DNA from: Polaribacter sp. Hel1_85
GTDB lineage: Bacteria; Bacteroidota; Bacteroidia; Flavobacteriales; Flavobacteriaceae
Direction: 5' to 3'
DNA: 64,000 nt
Assembly: GCF_000766795.1 (NCBI RefSeq)
Contig: NZ_JPDS01000002.1
Span: 1,369,001 to 1,433,000 of the forward strand
The position numbers and the translations under genes are program-made. Below, piece after piece: positions 16,101 through 25,343 of this stretch. The notes below the pieces were generated by a model. That model saw only the letters and a list, made by a program, of their open reading frames with translations. It was not told the DNA's origin and searched no databases. How positions within the stretch are numbered: the stretch's first letter is position 1; the number at the start of each line of letters is the position of its first letter.

Positions 16101-18699
16101 ATTCTATAAAATTAAAAATACCATCAGTATCTGTGTCTACAATTGTGTAATTAATAGCAAGTGTTTTATCATCTGGAGTTGTTTCTAAGTTATCAACCAA
16201 ACCATTTATACCAATTTTTGAAATAGCATTATCAATAACTCCATCAAAATTAGTATCTAAATTACTATTTCCAGCTTCTACCAAATCAAAAATACCATCA
16301 TTATCAGAATCTATATCTAGGTAATTTAGAATTCCATCGTTATCACTATCATTTGCTGTTTCGTAGAAATCTGGAATTCCATCATTATCAGAATCTAAAT
16401 CTAAAGAATCTTCAATTCCATCACTATCAGAATCTCTTGAGAAACAGGTTAATTGAATGTTTCCGTTAAAAGTTGAGGTTGTTGTAATTCCAGTTGATTG
16501 ATGTTTAAAATCAATTTGATTTACTTGATGAGCAACAAATTCATATGTACTTGTTGCTCCAGTTGTATTTGCAGCGTATTTAAACCAAATTTCTGAAGCT
16601 GATAGGTTGGTAACTCCTGCTTCAAAAACTCCATCAAAATTTGTATCAACTAAAAGCTGGTCATCAGGGTCTATAAGAGTAATATTTTTATTATTTGGGA
16701 CAATTTTAATGATGAAAAATTCACCATTAGAAATAGTATGGTTTAAAGCTTTGTTTTGACTAAATTTAAAATTTATATTTTGATTAAACTTTAATTCATA
16801 TTTTAGTTTTGTATCTGTTGCAGGGTTTATTACAGATGTGAAATTCCCTATGTTGTCTCCAGAAAAAGTATTACTAGTTTCAGTTTCTGTATAAACACTA
16901 GTTGTACTGTTGTTTGTTGAATTATCTTGAAAAATGATACTAGGATTATTAGAATCTGCAATATTTAATGTTGCATTGCCTATTGATTCGTTACAATTTG
17001 AAATTCCATCATTATCAAGATCATCATCGATATTATCAATAATTGTATCACCATCATAATCATCAGGACAAATACTTACAGGAACTTCTACAGACTCGAA
17101 AGTTGAACCAGAACAGGTTATTTTTCCAATTAATTTATATCTACCTGGATTTGTAGGTGTATAAGTAGGGTTTGTATTTCCTGTTGATACAAAACCACCA
17201 CCATTTTCATCATCAAAAAACCATTCAAATTCATCAAATAGATCTGTGTTTGCAGCTTCTAAAGTTACATTTGGTATGCAATTTCCTAAAGCAGAAACAG
17301 TGGCATCAAAATTAATTTCTGGTGATGAAGGGAAACCTGAATAAAAGCTTCCAGAGGTGGCTGCTCCATTTTGATTAAAATAAGCACAATACAATTCGCC
17401 ACTACTGTCTATAGAAATATCACCAGTTAAATTAGTTACTTTATAAGTTATATATTCTGTATTTCCATCAACATCAAAAGGGCCTGATGTTGTGAAATTT
17501 GATATTGGTTGAGAATTAATATTTACAGTAGCTCCTTTGTTGGTAACAATTGTAATTCCTCCAGTAAAAGTTACTGTTCCAATATTTTCTATATTAGGAA
17601 TATTATCTACTTTTCCTCTGTTTTCACAACTTAAAGGAGGAACAAAAAATAAACCTTGATTTGCTTCACTATTATTTGCGCCAACTCCTTGATAAGCAAA
17701 AATTGGATTTGAAGTTTCTACAAGTAAATTGCCATTGCTGTTATAACTAGCACCTTCAATTAAATAATATTCCCCAGTATTTATAACTGTTGATAAATTT
17801 GCATTTCCATTAATGCGCACAGATGTATTATCTTCATGTGCTACAATTAAAACGTTTTCCCAACCATCAGAACCATCACCTTTTACAAAAATATATTCGC
17901 TTCCAATTTTATCAATTCCAACAATTTGGTCAATTCCATAATCTCTTCCTCCGCCGTTATGAAAACTTCCATTAGCAGAACCAACATTTGTAACTATGGG
18001 TTTGTCTGAGGTTATTAAAGTACCAATTAAAGCATCTCTGTTAATTGTATTATCAACTGCATTTGTAGCAACAATATAACTTTCGCCTTCATTTAAAAGG
18101 ATATTTGTAATTGGTAGATTTCCTGTGTAGTTTTTAATTAATATACCTGTAGGTAAATCATCAAAAGTAACTTTTGTATTATTTTCTGTAGCCATAACAG
18201 AAATAAAGTTCAAGTAGTTGTCTTGCGGATTTTCATTGGTAAACATTCCAGCTCTAAAGGTTGTGCCTAAAGCAGAAGCACCTTTACTAACTAATGCTCC
18301 AGCTTGTGCTCCTCCACCAGCTAAAACACGAATTGAAACATAAATAACGTCATCAGCTTCTATAATATAACCTTTATCAGAATGAACTACACTTGTTTGT
18401 CTAGAATCTACAAAAAGTTGACTATCACCAGAACCAATTAATATTTCTTGAGGCGTTGAACTTGAAACAAAACCTGTAATATCACCAGAAGAATTTCCTA
18501 TTTGCTTTATAGTATAACTTACGTTCTGATTATTAGGTGTAGAAATATAAAAATATTGATTTTCAGGATTTGCATTTCCTGTTTCTGCATAAGTTAAAGG
18601 CGGAATAAAATGTTTTTTACTCAATTGAGCTTGAATATTATTAACACAAATTATATTAAATATGATAATAAATAAGATTGATAATTTAGATTTCAACAT
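13153..18699 (-). CDS. Large T9SS type-B sorted surface protein with IgGFc-binding-like and calcium-repeat regions
   Basis: An 1848-residue secreted protein. A signal peptide covers about residues 1-24. The N-terminal 450 residues resemble the IgGFc-binding/adhesin-type beta domain (e.g. DNLPTG-like strands and ALIGTLITSDKPIVTNVGSA). DxDxDG(I/D) calcium-binding repeats of the thrombospondin-3 type occur near 545-570 and again near 755-880. Repeated Ig-like/SprB-type beta domains follow, each with a CDxD motif. The C-terminus is the gliding-motility-associated domain: FFTPNGDGKNDTW near 1760, INIFNRFGK, GWDGNYNGK, then a basic end. It should be exported by the type IX secretion system to the cell surface, likely as an adhesin. 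Partner SprF-type genes are not adjacent. Confidence 0.88.
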   Translation of the reverse strand: MLKSKLSILFIIIFNIICVNNIQAQLSKKHFIPPLTYAETGNANPENQYFYISTPNNQNVSYTIKQIGNSSGDITGFVSSSTPQEILIGSGDSQLFVDSRQTSVVHSDKGYIIEADDVIYVSIRVLAGGGAQAGALVSKGASALGTTFRAGMFTNENPQDNYLNFISVMATENNTKVTFDDLPTGILIKNYTGNLPITNILLNEGESYIVATNAVDNTINRDALIGTLITSDKPIVTNVGSANGSFHNGGGRDYGIDQIVGIDKIGSEYIFVKGDGSDGWENVLIVAHEDNTSVRINGNANLSTVINTGEYYLIEGASYNSNGNLLVETSNPIFAYQGVGANNSEANQGLFFVPPLSCENRGKVDNIPNIENIGTVTFTGGITIVTNKGATVNINSQPISNFTTSGPFDVDGNTEYITYKVTNLTGDISIDSSGELYCAYFNQNGAATSGSFYSGFPSSPEINFDATVSALGNCIPNVTLEAANTDLFDEFEWFFDDENGGGFVSTGNTNPTYTPTNPGRYKLIGKITCSGSTFESVEVPVSICPDDYDGDTIIDNIDDDLDNDGISNCNESIGNATLNIADSNNPSIIFQDNSTNNSTTSVYTETETSNTFSGDNIGNFTSVINPATDTKLKYELKFNQNINFKFSQNKALNHTISNGEFFIIKIVPNNKNITLIDPDDQLLVDTNFDGVFEAGVTNLSASEIWFKYAANTTGATSTYEFVAHQVNQIDFKHQSTGITTTSTFNGNIQLTCFSRDSDSDGIEDSLDLDSDNDGIPDFYETANDSDNDGILNYLDIDSDNDGIFDLVEAGNSNLDTNFDGVIDNAISKIGINGLVDNLETTPDDKTLAINYTIVDTDTDGIFNFIELDSDDDTCFDVIEAGFTGNGSGILNTSTFAVDNFGKVINNTDGYTIPNVNYLTSAQISLNTTFDDVAFCESSIETITIDSNADGFQWQVSTDNGTVFNNITNNTIYNGVTTTSLQVSNIPLTYNNYQYRVVLTRTGNSCPFTSNAIKLTVNPLPIPKENPTELKQCDSDPDKQTTFNLTLAESNISSNSKDTFQYFTTAINANTGSPQVADKTSYFVDTAGEAWVRTISEFGCYTISKINLTVSYTPNEPYEETFLECDDFLDADGNNTAANSDTDGITFFDFSTAPSKISIDPDIRIEFYETELERTQSINEIQLLQNISNYRNNNIPNITGNKFPIFYKLISKSNNDCSGLGQIYLQVNPVPIAVTTSNLEFCDDDLSGSTADGENANINLRDHVVDILGTTQTEADYIVSFHTTANGANTNTDVITNDTSFTNTAQNGFTLGDISEQTIFVRVQDRNGTQQCFNDHVSFKIIVNPVPTISSTVVDFAVCDVPTSSDSDTRNRIAQNIDLTSKDIEILDGKTNHRVAYYATQQDAENGNEITNPTDFQNITSQTVFPTNFNTDDPGIETIFFKIFDLGGNMCESVFATFQLLIYPEPNIPINISNYSDCDNISDSFADDDNGINGDISLKNKIPEILINYQPAEFADFSVTFYTSLADAESGNSSLAIDENIFENNNNNQTIFVRVENTKNTPIICVNTQLSFNINIISLPEFTVTGEDPNNPQILCLNYTTPHILEVENPAAGYDYEWEDKNGTVLGTNSTLTISEGGEYTVKATDITTTCNKSRTIYVEESEKATLLQEAVTIIDESNNIGSNDNISIFIDTVKNPLGKGDYQFAVRNDDYGDMFPAIGFQDEPLFENLEGGIYTIIVNDKNGCTPDEELQISVIQFPKFFTPNGDGKNDTWVIKGANKTFYPNSSINIFNRFGKFVAQLPIDSQGWDGNYNGKILPSDDYWFNIQLIPADITKPTINKKGHFSLLRK

Positions 18700-18902
18700 A
18701 AAGGACTTAAAAAAGCAAATTGGCTGTTAAAAATAACAAGAAATCTGCAAGAAATAGATAAAGTTTTAAATTTATTAGACTTCTTGTAACAAATAAGGTT
18801 TAATTGCTACATATAATTAGAAGTAATTTTATTTTATTTCGAAATTTTTAACGAAATTGCTTGTCTAAAAATTGTTCAACTTTTAAAAAACACAAAATAA
18901 CT

Positions 18903-20246
18903 ATGTCTGATGATTTTGACTTACTAGAAACTAGTTCTAACAAAAAAACTGAAAAAGTAGATGTAAACTGGGGGAAAGCTATTGATACCATGAAATCTAA
19001 ATTGGCGCAAGAAGATGATCCAGAATCTCGCCAGAAAATTTTAAACGCAACATTAGATGATGTTGTACACATGGCAGAAAAAGATAGAACTACACTTTTA
19101 GATGCCATTAAAGATTTAACAGATTATCAAGACGAAGTTGGTATTATGTTCGAGAAATTTTCTGCATTAAATCCTACAGAACAAAAAGTTATTGATGATG
19201 CCCAAAAAGCATTAGAAAGAGCAAGAGTAGAATTAGAAGATGCAGAAAACAAACCAGATACTTGGTGGAATAATCTTTGGGGAAGAAAATCTAAGATTAA
19301 AAGAGAGCAAATAGAATTTAAAGAAGCAGAAAAAGTAAGAGCAGGTGCAGATAATAAGGCAAAAGCAATGTTTCAAGAACGTATAGAAAGTGCAGACATT
19401 CAAACTTTGTTGAGTGAACTTTCATACAAATCTCAAGCAGCAGTTACGCGACTTAAAAATAGAGAAGTAGAAATTAAAGAAGTAGAAGAGAAGTTAAAAG
19501 ATGCGATTGTTGAAGCTTCTAAAAATCATACAAAAGCTTTAGAAAAAAAGAAAGAAGTAGAAGATCAATTAGAAGAGCAATATGCCTTGTTAAAACAAGC
19601 TCGTCAAGAATTAGATGAAATTGCAGATAAACAATCTACAGCCTATTCAGAAGCAATTGGAAAAATGACTGGTATAGAGCAAAAAGTAGAGGAGTTAGAA
19701 GGTCTTAAAAACGCTTATACAACTTTAGCTGCAAGTAAGGATAGTTTTGTACACAAACACAATTTAACCATTAAAGTATTAACTTCTTTACGTTCTAATT
19801 TACAAACGCATAGAGCAAAATTAAAGTCAGATACAGAAGAAAGATTAAAATATTATGATGGTTATGTAGTTGCTTTAAAAGCAAGAACTGATCAAGAATT
19901 TGCCGCTATTTTAGAACATTTAGGTGTAAAAACTGATGAACATATTGGAGAAACTCTAGCATCTATGCATTCTGCAAGTGCAAGAGCTCGTCAAGAAATG
20001 ATGGACAATATTCCTGTTCACGAAAAAGTAATGAAAGGTGTTTACAGTACGTATGCAGAGGCTTTACACGAAATTCGTGAAAAAGATATCGATATTCAAA
20101 AGAATTTTGCAGATAGATATGGAATCGACATGAAAGAGATTTTTGAAGATTATTACAAGGCAGATGCAAATGCACCAAAAGGAGATGATAGTGAGCCAAC
20201 AGAAGCTCCAAAAAAAGATACTTCAGACGACGATTTATTATCCTAA
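18903..20246 (+). CDS. Long coiled-coil cytosolic protein, first gene of the AAA+ operon
   Basis: A 447-residue acidic helical protein with no signal peptide or TM segment. I take the ATG at 18903 (MSDDFDLL), since an upstream in-frame TTG adds only an atypical peptide. Nearly the whole chain from about residue 85 to 330 is heptad-rich, with a Trp-rich, basic break (KPDTWWNNLWGRKSK near 121-135). The last 40 residues are Glu/Asp/Lys-rich and end in DDDLLS. Annotation pipelines sometimes call such proteins microtubule-binding or cell-surface, which is not supported here. Helical content and an AAA+ gene two positions downstream invite comparison with PspA/ESCRT-III- or TelA-like scaffolds, but no specific motif proves this. 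Confidence 0.7.
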   Translation: MSDDFDLLETSSNKKTEKVDVNWGKAIDTMKSKLAQEDDPESRQKILNATLDDVVHMAEKDRTTLLDAIKDLTDYQDEVGIMFEKFSALNPTEQKVIDDAQKALERARVELEDAENKPDTWWNNLWGRKSKIKREQIEFKEAEKVRAGADNKAKAMFQERIESADIQTLLSELSYKSQAAVTRLKNREVEIKEVEEKLKDAIVEASKNHTKALEKKKEVEDQLEEQYALLKQARQELDEIADKQSTAYSEAIGKMTGIEQKVEELEGLKNAYTTLAASKDSFVHKHNLTIKVLTSLRSNLQTHRAKLKSDTEERLKYYDGYVVALKARTDQEFAAILEHLGVKTDEHIGETLASMHSASARARQEMMDNIPVHEKVMKGVYSTYAEALHEIREKDIDIQKNFADRYGIDMKEIFEDYYKADANAPKGDDSEPTEAPKKDTSDDDLLS

Positions 20247-20252
20247 AAAGTA

Positions 20253-20318
20253 AGCAGTTTACAGTAGCAGTTTGCAGTCAGTTGATTGCTGTGAACTGCT
20301 ACTGAATACTGAAAACTA
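20253..20318. repeat. CAGT-rich inverted repeat in operon spacer
   Basis: CAGT units recur about every 8-12 bases. The arms CAGTAGCAGTT (20262-20272) and AACTGCTACTG (20294-20304) are exact reverse complements, so the spacer transcript can fold into a hairpin. The same type of repeat fills the next spacer. Confidence 0.75.
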
Positions 20319-20325
20319 AAATCCT

Positions 20326-21375
20326 ATGATTACAACACCTTTAGATTCAGCAATTTTAAATTCTAAAGAGCAATACGTTTTTTATCATAAAATGGTAGAT
20401 TTTGTGCTAAAAGAATTGATTGTAAGTGTACAACAAGAACAACTATGCAATCATCAAGAGTTGCTTATTTTTAAGCAATATTCAGACTTACTATTATATT
20501 CTATTGAGGCAATGCGTATTAAATATATGTATGATGAAGAAGATAATATGAAAGTCGATTTAACAGATTCTGGTTTTCCTAATTATTTAGAATTCAGGTT
20601 TTTGTACAACGATTTAGAATTGAAGAATGAATATGTTGGTAAACTAAAAGGAAAAGAAAATTTAAAAGAGGAGTTTTTAGACACCCTATTAAAAAAGAAA
20701 CAACCTATAAAAAGAGATAAACTTTTTCAAGCTTCTTCAATAGTTTATTATCAATCTGTAAAACAGCAATATATTTTCAACAGATTTGTGCAAGGTAAAA
20801 TTATAGAAACCCCAAAAAATGGTCATGGAAATTTAATGACAAGTTGGAGTTTTTATGATGTAACTACAAACAGACCATATATTTGCTACATGTATTTTAA
20901 TTATGATGGCAAACGTATTTCAGATGATAAAGAAAAGTTATATCAAGTATTAAAAGAAAGTGCAGATAGAGAAATGTCTTTAGATACTATGGCATATTCT
21001 ATTGATAGAAAATTAGAAAACATTCAGCCAAAACATATTAAGAGAATAGATTTAGGTCCTTTTCATAATGTGTTTGCTAAAGATGAAAACGAAATTACAC
21101 ACGCTATTTTAGGAGGAATTGCGCGTAAGGAAATTCCTTTAGAATCGTATGCTTTATCACTAAAAATTGATGAAGTGTTTTCTGGAGATACTTTTAAAGA
21201 AGGTGGTTTTTTCTCGAAACAAACCATGCAAAAATGGAGTGATGTTATCAAACAAAAGTATGTTTTTGCACCACATAGAATTATACAGTTGTTGCACAAT
21301 GTTGCGCCAGAAACATTACATAAGTTAGCAAAATCCCCAATAGAAATGTCAGATTTAAAAATTGATAAAATATAA
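20326..21375 (+). CDS. Unknown soluble protein, second gene of the AAA+ operon
   Basis: A 349-residue protein without signal peptide or TM helix. The N-terminal ~65 residues are helical (HKMVDFVLKELIVSVQQEQL). The middle has mixed alpha/beta character with SWSFYDVTTNRPYICYMYFNYDG near residue 175-197. The C-terminus is helical (HRIIQLLHNVAPETLHKLAK). I do not recognise the family and see no catalytic motif. Its place between the coiled-coil and AAA+ genes, on the same strand, suggests it works with them, possibly as an adaptor or effector domain protein. Confidence 0.7.
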   Translation: MITTPLDSAILNSKEQYVFYHKMVDFVLKELIVSVQQEQLCNHQELLIFKQYSDLLLYSIEAMRIKYMYDEEDNMKVDLTDSGFPNYLEFRFLYNDLELKNEYVGKLKGKENLKEEFLDTLLKKKQPIKRDKLFQASSIVYYQSVKQQYIFNRFVQGKIIETPKNGHGNLMTSWSFYDVTTNRPYICYMYFNYDGKRISDDKEKLYQVLKESADREMSLDTMAYSIDRKLENIQPKHIKRIDLGPFHNVFAKDENEITHAILGGIARKEIPLESYALSLKIDEVFSGDTFKEGGFFSKQTMQKWSDVIKQKYVFAPHRIIQLLHNVAPETLHKLAKSPIEMSDLKIDKI

Positions 21376-21520
21376 GTTGACAGTAAATAGTTGACAGTTT
21401 TCAGTCAGCAATTTACAGTCAGCAAGATTGTGAAATAAAAAATTAAAAGAAAAAAAATAACAGGCAGAGTAATAAAAGCAGAGTGAACTGTTTACTGAAG
21501 ACTGCCAACTGCAGACTAAA
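21375..21520. repeat. CAGT-rich inverted repeat pair in operon spacer
   Basis: The left part (21375-21424) reads as repeated TTGACAGT/CAGTCAGCA units. The right part (21482-21520) holds the same units in reverse complement (ACTGTTTACTGAAGACTGCC). Between them is an A-rich stretch. The layout repeats that of the previous spacer with a different arm sequence. Confidence 0.7.
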
Positions 21521-21525
21521 AAAAT

Positions 21526-23484
21526 ATGGAACACAACTCAACTTTTCCAATAAAACAGAATGAACTAGATATGCTTCGCGATGAAGCTTCTGGTTATTTA
21601 AAATCAGTTCAATGGGAGCAAAGTAATAGAGCAAAAAGTAAAGAAAATGATGCAAAAGACGATTCAATTTTATTGTATTTGTCAAGAGCAAATTCAGGAT
21701 CTAATGTAGAAATTACTTCAGTTTCAAAAACTATTTTAGCCTTAAAAAAACGTTTATTACCAGATTCAATTGCAATTCCTGTGTATTTAAATCAGACTTT
21801 ATATGCTGTGCAAGAAGGAATTACTTTAGGAATCTGGATTAAAGATAATTATTACGATTCATCAGGATTATCATCATTAAATGAGCGAAAATCTGCATTA
21901 GATTCTCAAGGAAAACGTGAGTTTGAAAGTAAAATGCAAACAGCAACTGCGTTTCAATTATTTGCAACAGCTTATAAAATTTTACACGATTTAAAACCCC
22001 ATGCTTCAGATGATTTATCAGTTATGAAACAAAAATTTGCTGGTATTCCTGAAGTTTCTCTTTTATCACCATTAAAAGGAATTGCATGTTCTTTATTTTA
22101 TTTTGATAAATATTTAGGACATCCAGAAATTGTAAAATCAGACAAAGATGTAATCGATTTTACAGTGGTTTTTTATGAAGCCTTAATTGATGAAATTCAG
22201 CTTAGAAAAAGCAGTTTAGAATACACAGAAACCATTGTAGATAGAACCTATAAATTAGAAAATTCTGAATTTGCAGTTTCTGGTTGGGAAAACGTTTTTT
22301 CTGGAACTGCAAAAAGTGTTGAGTTTAATAAAATTCAATTTGAGCAAATTGTAGGGAATAAAGATGCTAAACATTTTGCACGCAGATTAACAGAAAGAAT
22401 GTTGAGTTACGATTTTGATGCAAAGAAAAATCCGTTTCAAGAATTAGGTGGTTTTATGCCTGTTTTTATGGGTTATGGAATTCCAGGAACAGGAAAATCG
22501 ATGTTAATTGCAGCAATTGCAACTCGTTTAAAAGAGCATTCAGACAATTTAGACATTCCGTTTTTATTTCATCCAATGCCAGATACGTTGATTTCTACTT
22601 TTCAAGGAGGATCTGCAGAAAAAATGGTAGAATGGATGAAGCCGATGCAAGATCCAACAAAATTAATTTTTGCACCAATTGATGATGCAGAAAATAATTT
22701 ACAAGAAAGAACTGCACAAGGAGTTTCTGCCGGAGTTAAAGAAGTAATTGGTGTTTTCTTACGTTATACAGAAGGAGCTTATGCCGTAAATTATGGAAAT
22801 TCTTCAATAGGTTTATTTACCAATTTACCAGAAATGTTAGACAAAGCTGTTATTTCTCGTGTACAAGGTAGATTTAAAATTGACGGAGCAAGAACAGAAC
22901 ACGACTTCTTAGATCAAGATTATATTTGGTGGAAAAAGTTTGAAAAAACAATGCCAGATTTTGTGAATATGCAAGACCCATCAAATTACGAGTTTTTAAA
23001 AGACCAAGGTTTGACAAAAAATATGGGAGAAATTTTAAGTTCTATAGAAAAACCATCCGAAGAAAGAGTTTTAGAAGCATATGATAGAGCAGAAAGAAAT
23101 CATAAATCGAATGAACATTTGTTTTTTGCGATTTTGTACAAAGAAATTCAGAAAATATTTCCATTCTTTTCGTCTAGAGATGTACGTAATATTCAATCTG
23201 CAATTTCATTGCGATTAACAGATTTTGATTTAGAAGAAGATTGGTTTTCTAATCCTGAAATTTATTTCAAACAGAAATATGAAACAAAGTTTAACATGTT
23301 GCAAGAATTGATGAAAGCAAATATGAAAGGTTTAAATTTTTCTGAAGTAAGAAGGCAAGAAGTTGTACGTTATTTAGATAATGTAGCAACCATTGCAGAT
23401 ACAGATTTTAAACGAAAAGTAGATGCAAAAGTGAATCAAATGAATATTGATTTAGAAGCAAGAAGAAATTTTGAGAATGAGTAA
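21526..23484 (+). CDS. AAA+ ATPase with large N-terminal domain
   Basis: A 652-residue cytosolic ATPase. An N-terminal domain of about 270 residues has no motif I know. The AAA+ core runs about 275-470: Walker A GIPGTGKS (318-325), a Walker B-like strand KLIFAPIDDAE (379-389) in which the usual DE is DD with Glu two further on, sensor-1-like Asn in GLFTNLPEML (433), and an Arg-finger-like VISRVQGRF (445). A helical C-terminal region follows. The pore-loop-like TFQGGSAEKM segment near 359 fits substrate-threading AAA+ proteins. It may remodel the coiled-coil or membrane partners encoded around it. Its stop codon overlaps the start of nudK by 8 bp. Confidence 0.85.
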   Translation: MEHNSTFPIKQNELDMLRDEASGYLKSVQWEQSNRAKSKENDAKDDSILLYLSRANSGSNVEITSVSKTILALKKRLLPDSIAIPVYLNQTLYAVQEGITLGIWIKDNYYDSSGLSSLNERKSALDSQGKREFESKMQTATAFQLFATAYKILHDLKPHASDDLSVMKQKFAGIPEVSLLSPLKGIACSLFYFDKYLGHPEIVKSDKDVIDFTVVFYEALIDEIQLRKSSLEYTETIVDRTYKLENSEFAVSGWENVFSGTAKSVEFNKIQFEQIVGNKDAKHFARRLTERMLSYDFDAKKNPFQELGGFMPVFMGYGIPGTGKSMLIAAIATRLKEHSDNLDIPFLFHPMPDTLISTFQGGSAEKMVEWMKPMQDPTKLIFAPIDDAENNLQERTAQGVSAGVKEVIGVFLRYTEGAYAVNYGNSSIGLFTNLPEMLDKAVISRVQGRFKIDGARTEHDFLDQDYIWWKKFEKTMPDFVNMQDPSNYEFLKDQGLTKNMGEILSSIEKPSEERVLEAYDRAERNHKSNEHLFFAILYKEIQKIFPFFSSRDVRNIQSAISLRLTDFDLEEDWFSNPEIYFKQKYETKFNMLQELMKANMKGLNFSEVRRQEVVRYLDNVATIADTDFKRKVDAKVNQMNIDLEARRNFENE

Positions 23485-24061
23485 TAATCGAATCAAAAAT
23501 ATAGAAAAGACTTTATTGTCGGATAATTATTACGCGCTTCATAAGTTTAATTTTGATTATCAAATGCCAGATGGAAGTTGGGTAAACCAAATGCGTGAAG
23601 TATACGAACGTGGCCATGGAGCAGGAATATTGTTGTACAATACAACTAAAAAGACGGTGATTTTAATCAAACAATTTAGACTGCCTACTTTTTTACACGA
23701 CAATAAAGAAGGGTTTTTAATTGAAATTCCTGCTGGTTTATTAGATGAAGATAATCCAGAACAATGTGTTATAAGAGAAACAGAAGAAGAGGTTGGTATT
23801 CGTTTAAAATCTGTTAAAAAAGTATATGAAGGATATTCTTCCCCTGGAGTTTTAACGGAAAAAATGCACTTTTTTGTTGGGGAATATACAGATGATATGA
23901 AAGTGAGTGAAGGAGGAGGTTTAGAAAGTGAAACAGAAGATATTGAAGTTTTAGAAATGCCTTTTACAGAAGCTGTAAAAATGTTAGAAAACGGAGAAAT
24001 TATAGATACAAGAACGATTGTTTTATTACAATATGCACAAATTAATCAATTATTAGGTTAA
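23477..24061 (+). CDS. nudK: NUDIX hydrolase of the NudK (GDP-mannose/ADP-ribose pyrophosphatase) type
   Basis: A 194-residue NUDIX enzyme starting at the ATG at 23477, inside the last codons of the AAA+ gene (ATGAGTAA overlap). The NUDIX box is IPAGLLDEDNPEQCVIRETEEEVGI near residue 88-112, split here only for description as GLLDEDNPE and RETEEEVG. The downstream MHFFVGEYTDDM, SEGGGLESETEDIEVLE and EIIDTRTIVLLQY segments match E. coli NudK very closely in pattern. Such enzymes hydrolyse sugar- or ribose-linked nucleoside diphosphates to monophosphates. Translational coupling to the AAA+ gene implies a role inside this system rather than general housekeeping. Confidence 0.85.
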   Translation: MSNNRIKNIEKTLLSDNYYALHKFNFDYQMPDGSWVNQMREVYERGHGAGILLYNTTKKTVILIKQFRLPTFLHDNKEGFLIEIPAGLLDEDNPEQCVIRETEEEVGIRLKSVKKVYEGYSSPGVLTEKMHFFVGEYTDDMKVSEGGGLESETEDIEVLEMPFTEAVKMLENGEIIDTRTIVLLQYAQINQLLG

Positions 24062-24062
24062 T

Positions 24063-25298
24063 ATGGATAAACTAATAAAAGCCAATTTATATAGAAGCGA
24101 ATCAATTTCTGTGAGCGGAAAATTGGTAGAACGCTACAATAAATGTTTAGTAAAACTTGGTTTTTCAGAAACCAAATTGAAAAAATTTACGATTGATGGA
24201 GTAGGTTGGAGTCCTGAAATTGCTGAAGAAAAAGGAGCACCTTTTTACCTAAATAATGGTGAAGCAAACACACATGCAATTATAATTACTCCAAAACAAA
24301 AAGGATTGCCAGTGTATAATCCGTTTCATTCTTTTGATGCAGCATTGATGAAAGTTGTGTTTAAAAAACATGAAAAAAGTATTAATGATATTACAAGAGA
24401 TTCTGCTATTTGTGTTGATTTTGATCAAAAAATTGATGCGTTTTATGAGCCATTAGATATTTTAAGATATAAAGATATTACAATTAGATTTCATTTAATA
24501 GATAACTTAAACAAGGCAAAAGAAGAGCAGTTAAAGTTGGTTGAAATTTTCAATCATGAGAATAACTTTATTGATGAAGATATTCATCAGCAACTTTTAA
24601 AATCAGCAAAAAAATACGGAGATTTAAGAGAAAGAAATCTACATTTAGAAGAGCTTGTTTTTACAACAGATTCTTTTTTTACAAAAGCTTTCGGAGGAGT
24701 ATATCTGTTAAGAAACTTCATTTCGCCTATTTTAATTTTCGAAGATAAAAATGCATACAAAGAAGCTATAAATGATACTACTTTTGATGTAATGATGTTT
24801 CATATTTCTCAAACAGAATTAATAGCTCAATTAAAAGATCATGTAATTATTGAGTGTAATTTATCAGAAGAAGTAACAACTAAAAGATATGAAAGAATCA
24901 AGAAATTTATTTTTTCAGAATTTTTAAAAGAAACACAACATCCAATAAAAGAGATTTTGAATGACAAGATGTTATTTAAAAGTTATTTGAATAAAATCGA
25001 CATAAATTCTCGTAAAAAAGTAATGAGTGTTGAGCGTTATATGGATAAAAAAACAATTAATAAAGACATAAAAATTAAAGATATAATTGATGAAGAATTT
25101 TATTTTTCATTGCATAAACCACATTCGTCTTTAAGAGCAAATCATCAAGATTTAATTTGGCATTTGTTAGTGAATATTGCACCAAAAGATGTGTTGTTTT
25201 TATATTGGTACGATAAAGAGCAGTTTTATGAAGTGTATAAAAATTTAGAAGATTCTACTCAAGATTGGGTAATTGAAACAATTTGTAACAATTTTTAG
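24063..25298 (+). CDS. Unknown soluble protein (DUF6638-like), AAA+ operon
   Basis: A 411-residue protein beginning 1 bp after nudK. It has no signal peptide or TM helix. The N-terminal half is alpha/beta (FTIDGVGWSPEIAEEKG near 42-58, AIIITPKQKGLPVYNPFHSF near 73-92); the second half is helical and ends in LIWHLLVNIAPKDVLFLYWYDK. I think it matches a Bacteroidota family labelled DUF6638, from memory and with low certainty. The nearly zero spacing on both sides marks it as an integral member of the operon. Confidence 0.7.
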   Translation: MDKLIKANLYRSESISVSGKLVERYNKCLVKLGFSETKLKKFTIDGVGWSPEIAEEKGAPFYLNNGEANTHAIIITPKQKGLPVYNPFHSFDAALMKVVFKKHEKSINDITRDSAICVDFDQKIDAFYEPLDILRYKDITIRFHLIDNLNKAKEEQLKLVEIFNHENNFIDEDIHQQLLKSAKKYGDLRERNLHLEELVFTTDSFFTKAFGGVYLLRNFISPILIFEDKNAYKEAINDTTFDVMMFHISQTELIAQLKDHVIIECNLSEEVTTKRYERIKKFIFSEFLKETQHPIKEILNDKMLFKSYLNKIDINSRKKVMSVERYMDKKTINKDIKIKDIIDEEFYFSLHKPHSSLRANHQDLIWHLLVNIAPKDVLFLYWYDKEQFYEVYKNLEDSTQDWVIETICNNF

Positions 25299-25343
25299 AA
25301 AAAATAGACTAATTTTATAGAGAACTTCAAACATTTTAAAATC

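Noticed and set aside
18861..18902. TTG start that would extend the coiled-coil protein by 14 residues
   Set aside because: The extension (MSKNCSTFKKHKIT) is atypical for the protein and an ATG with normal spacing follows at 18903.
18903..20246. Naming the coiled-coil protein a microtubule-binding or PspA protein
   Set aside because: Only heptads and charge support it; no specific PspA or TelA motif is visible, so the name is left open.
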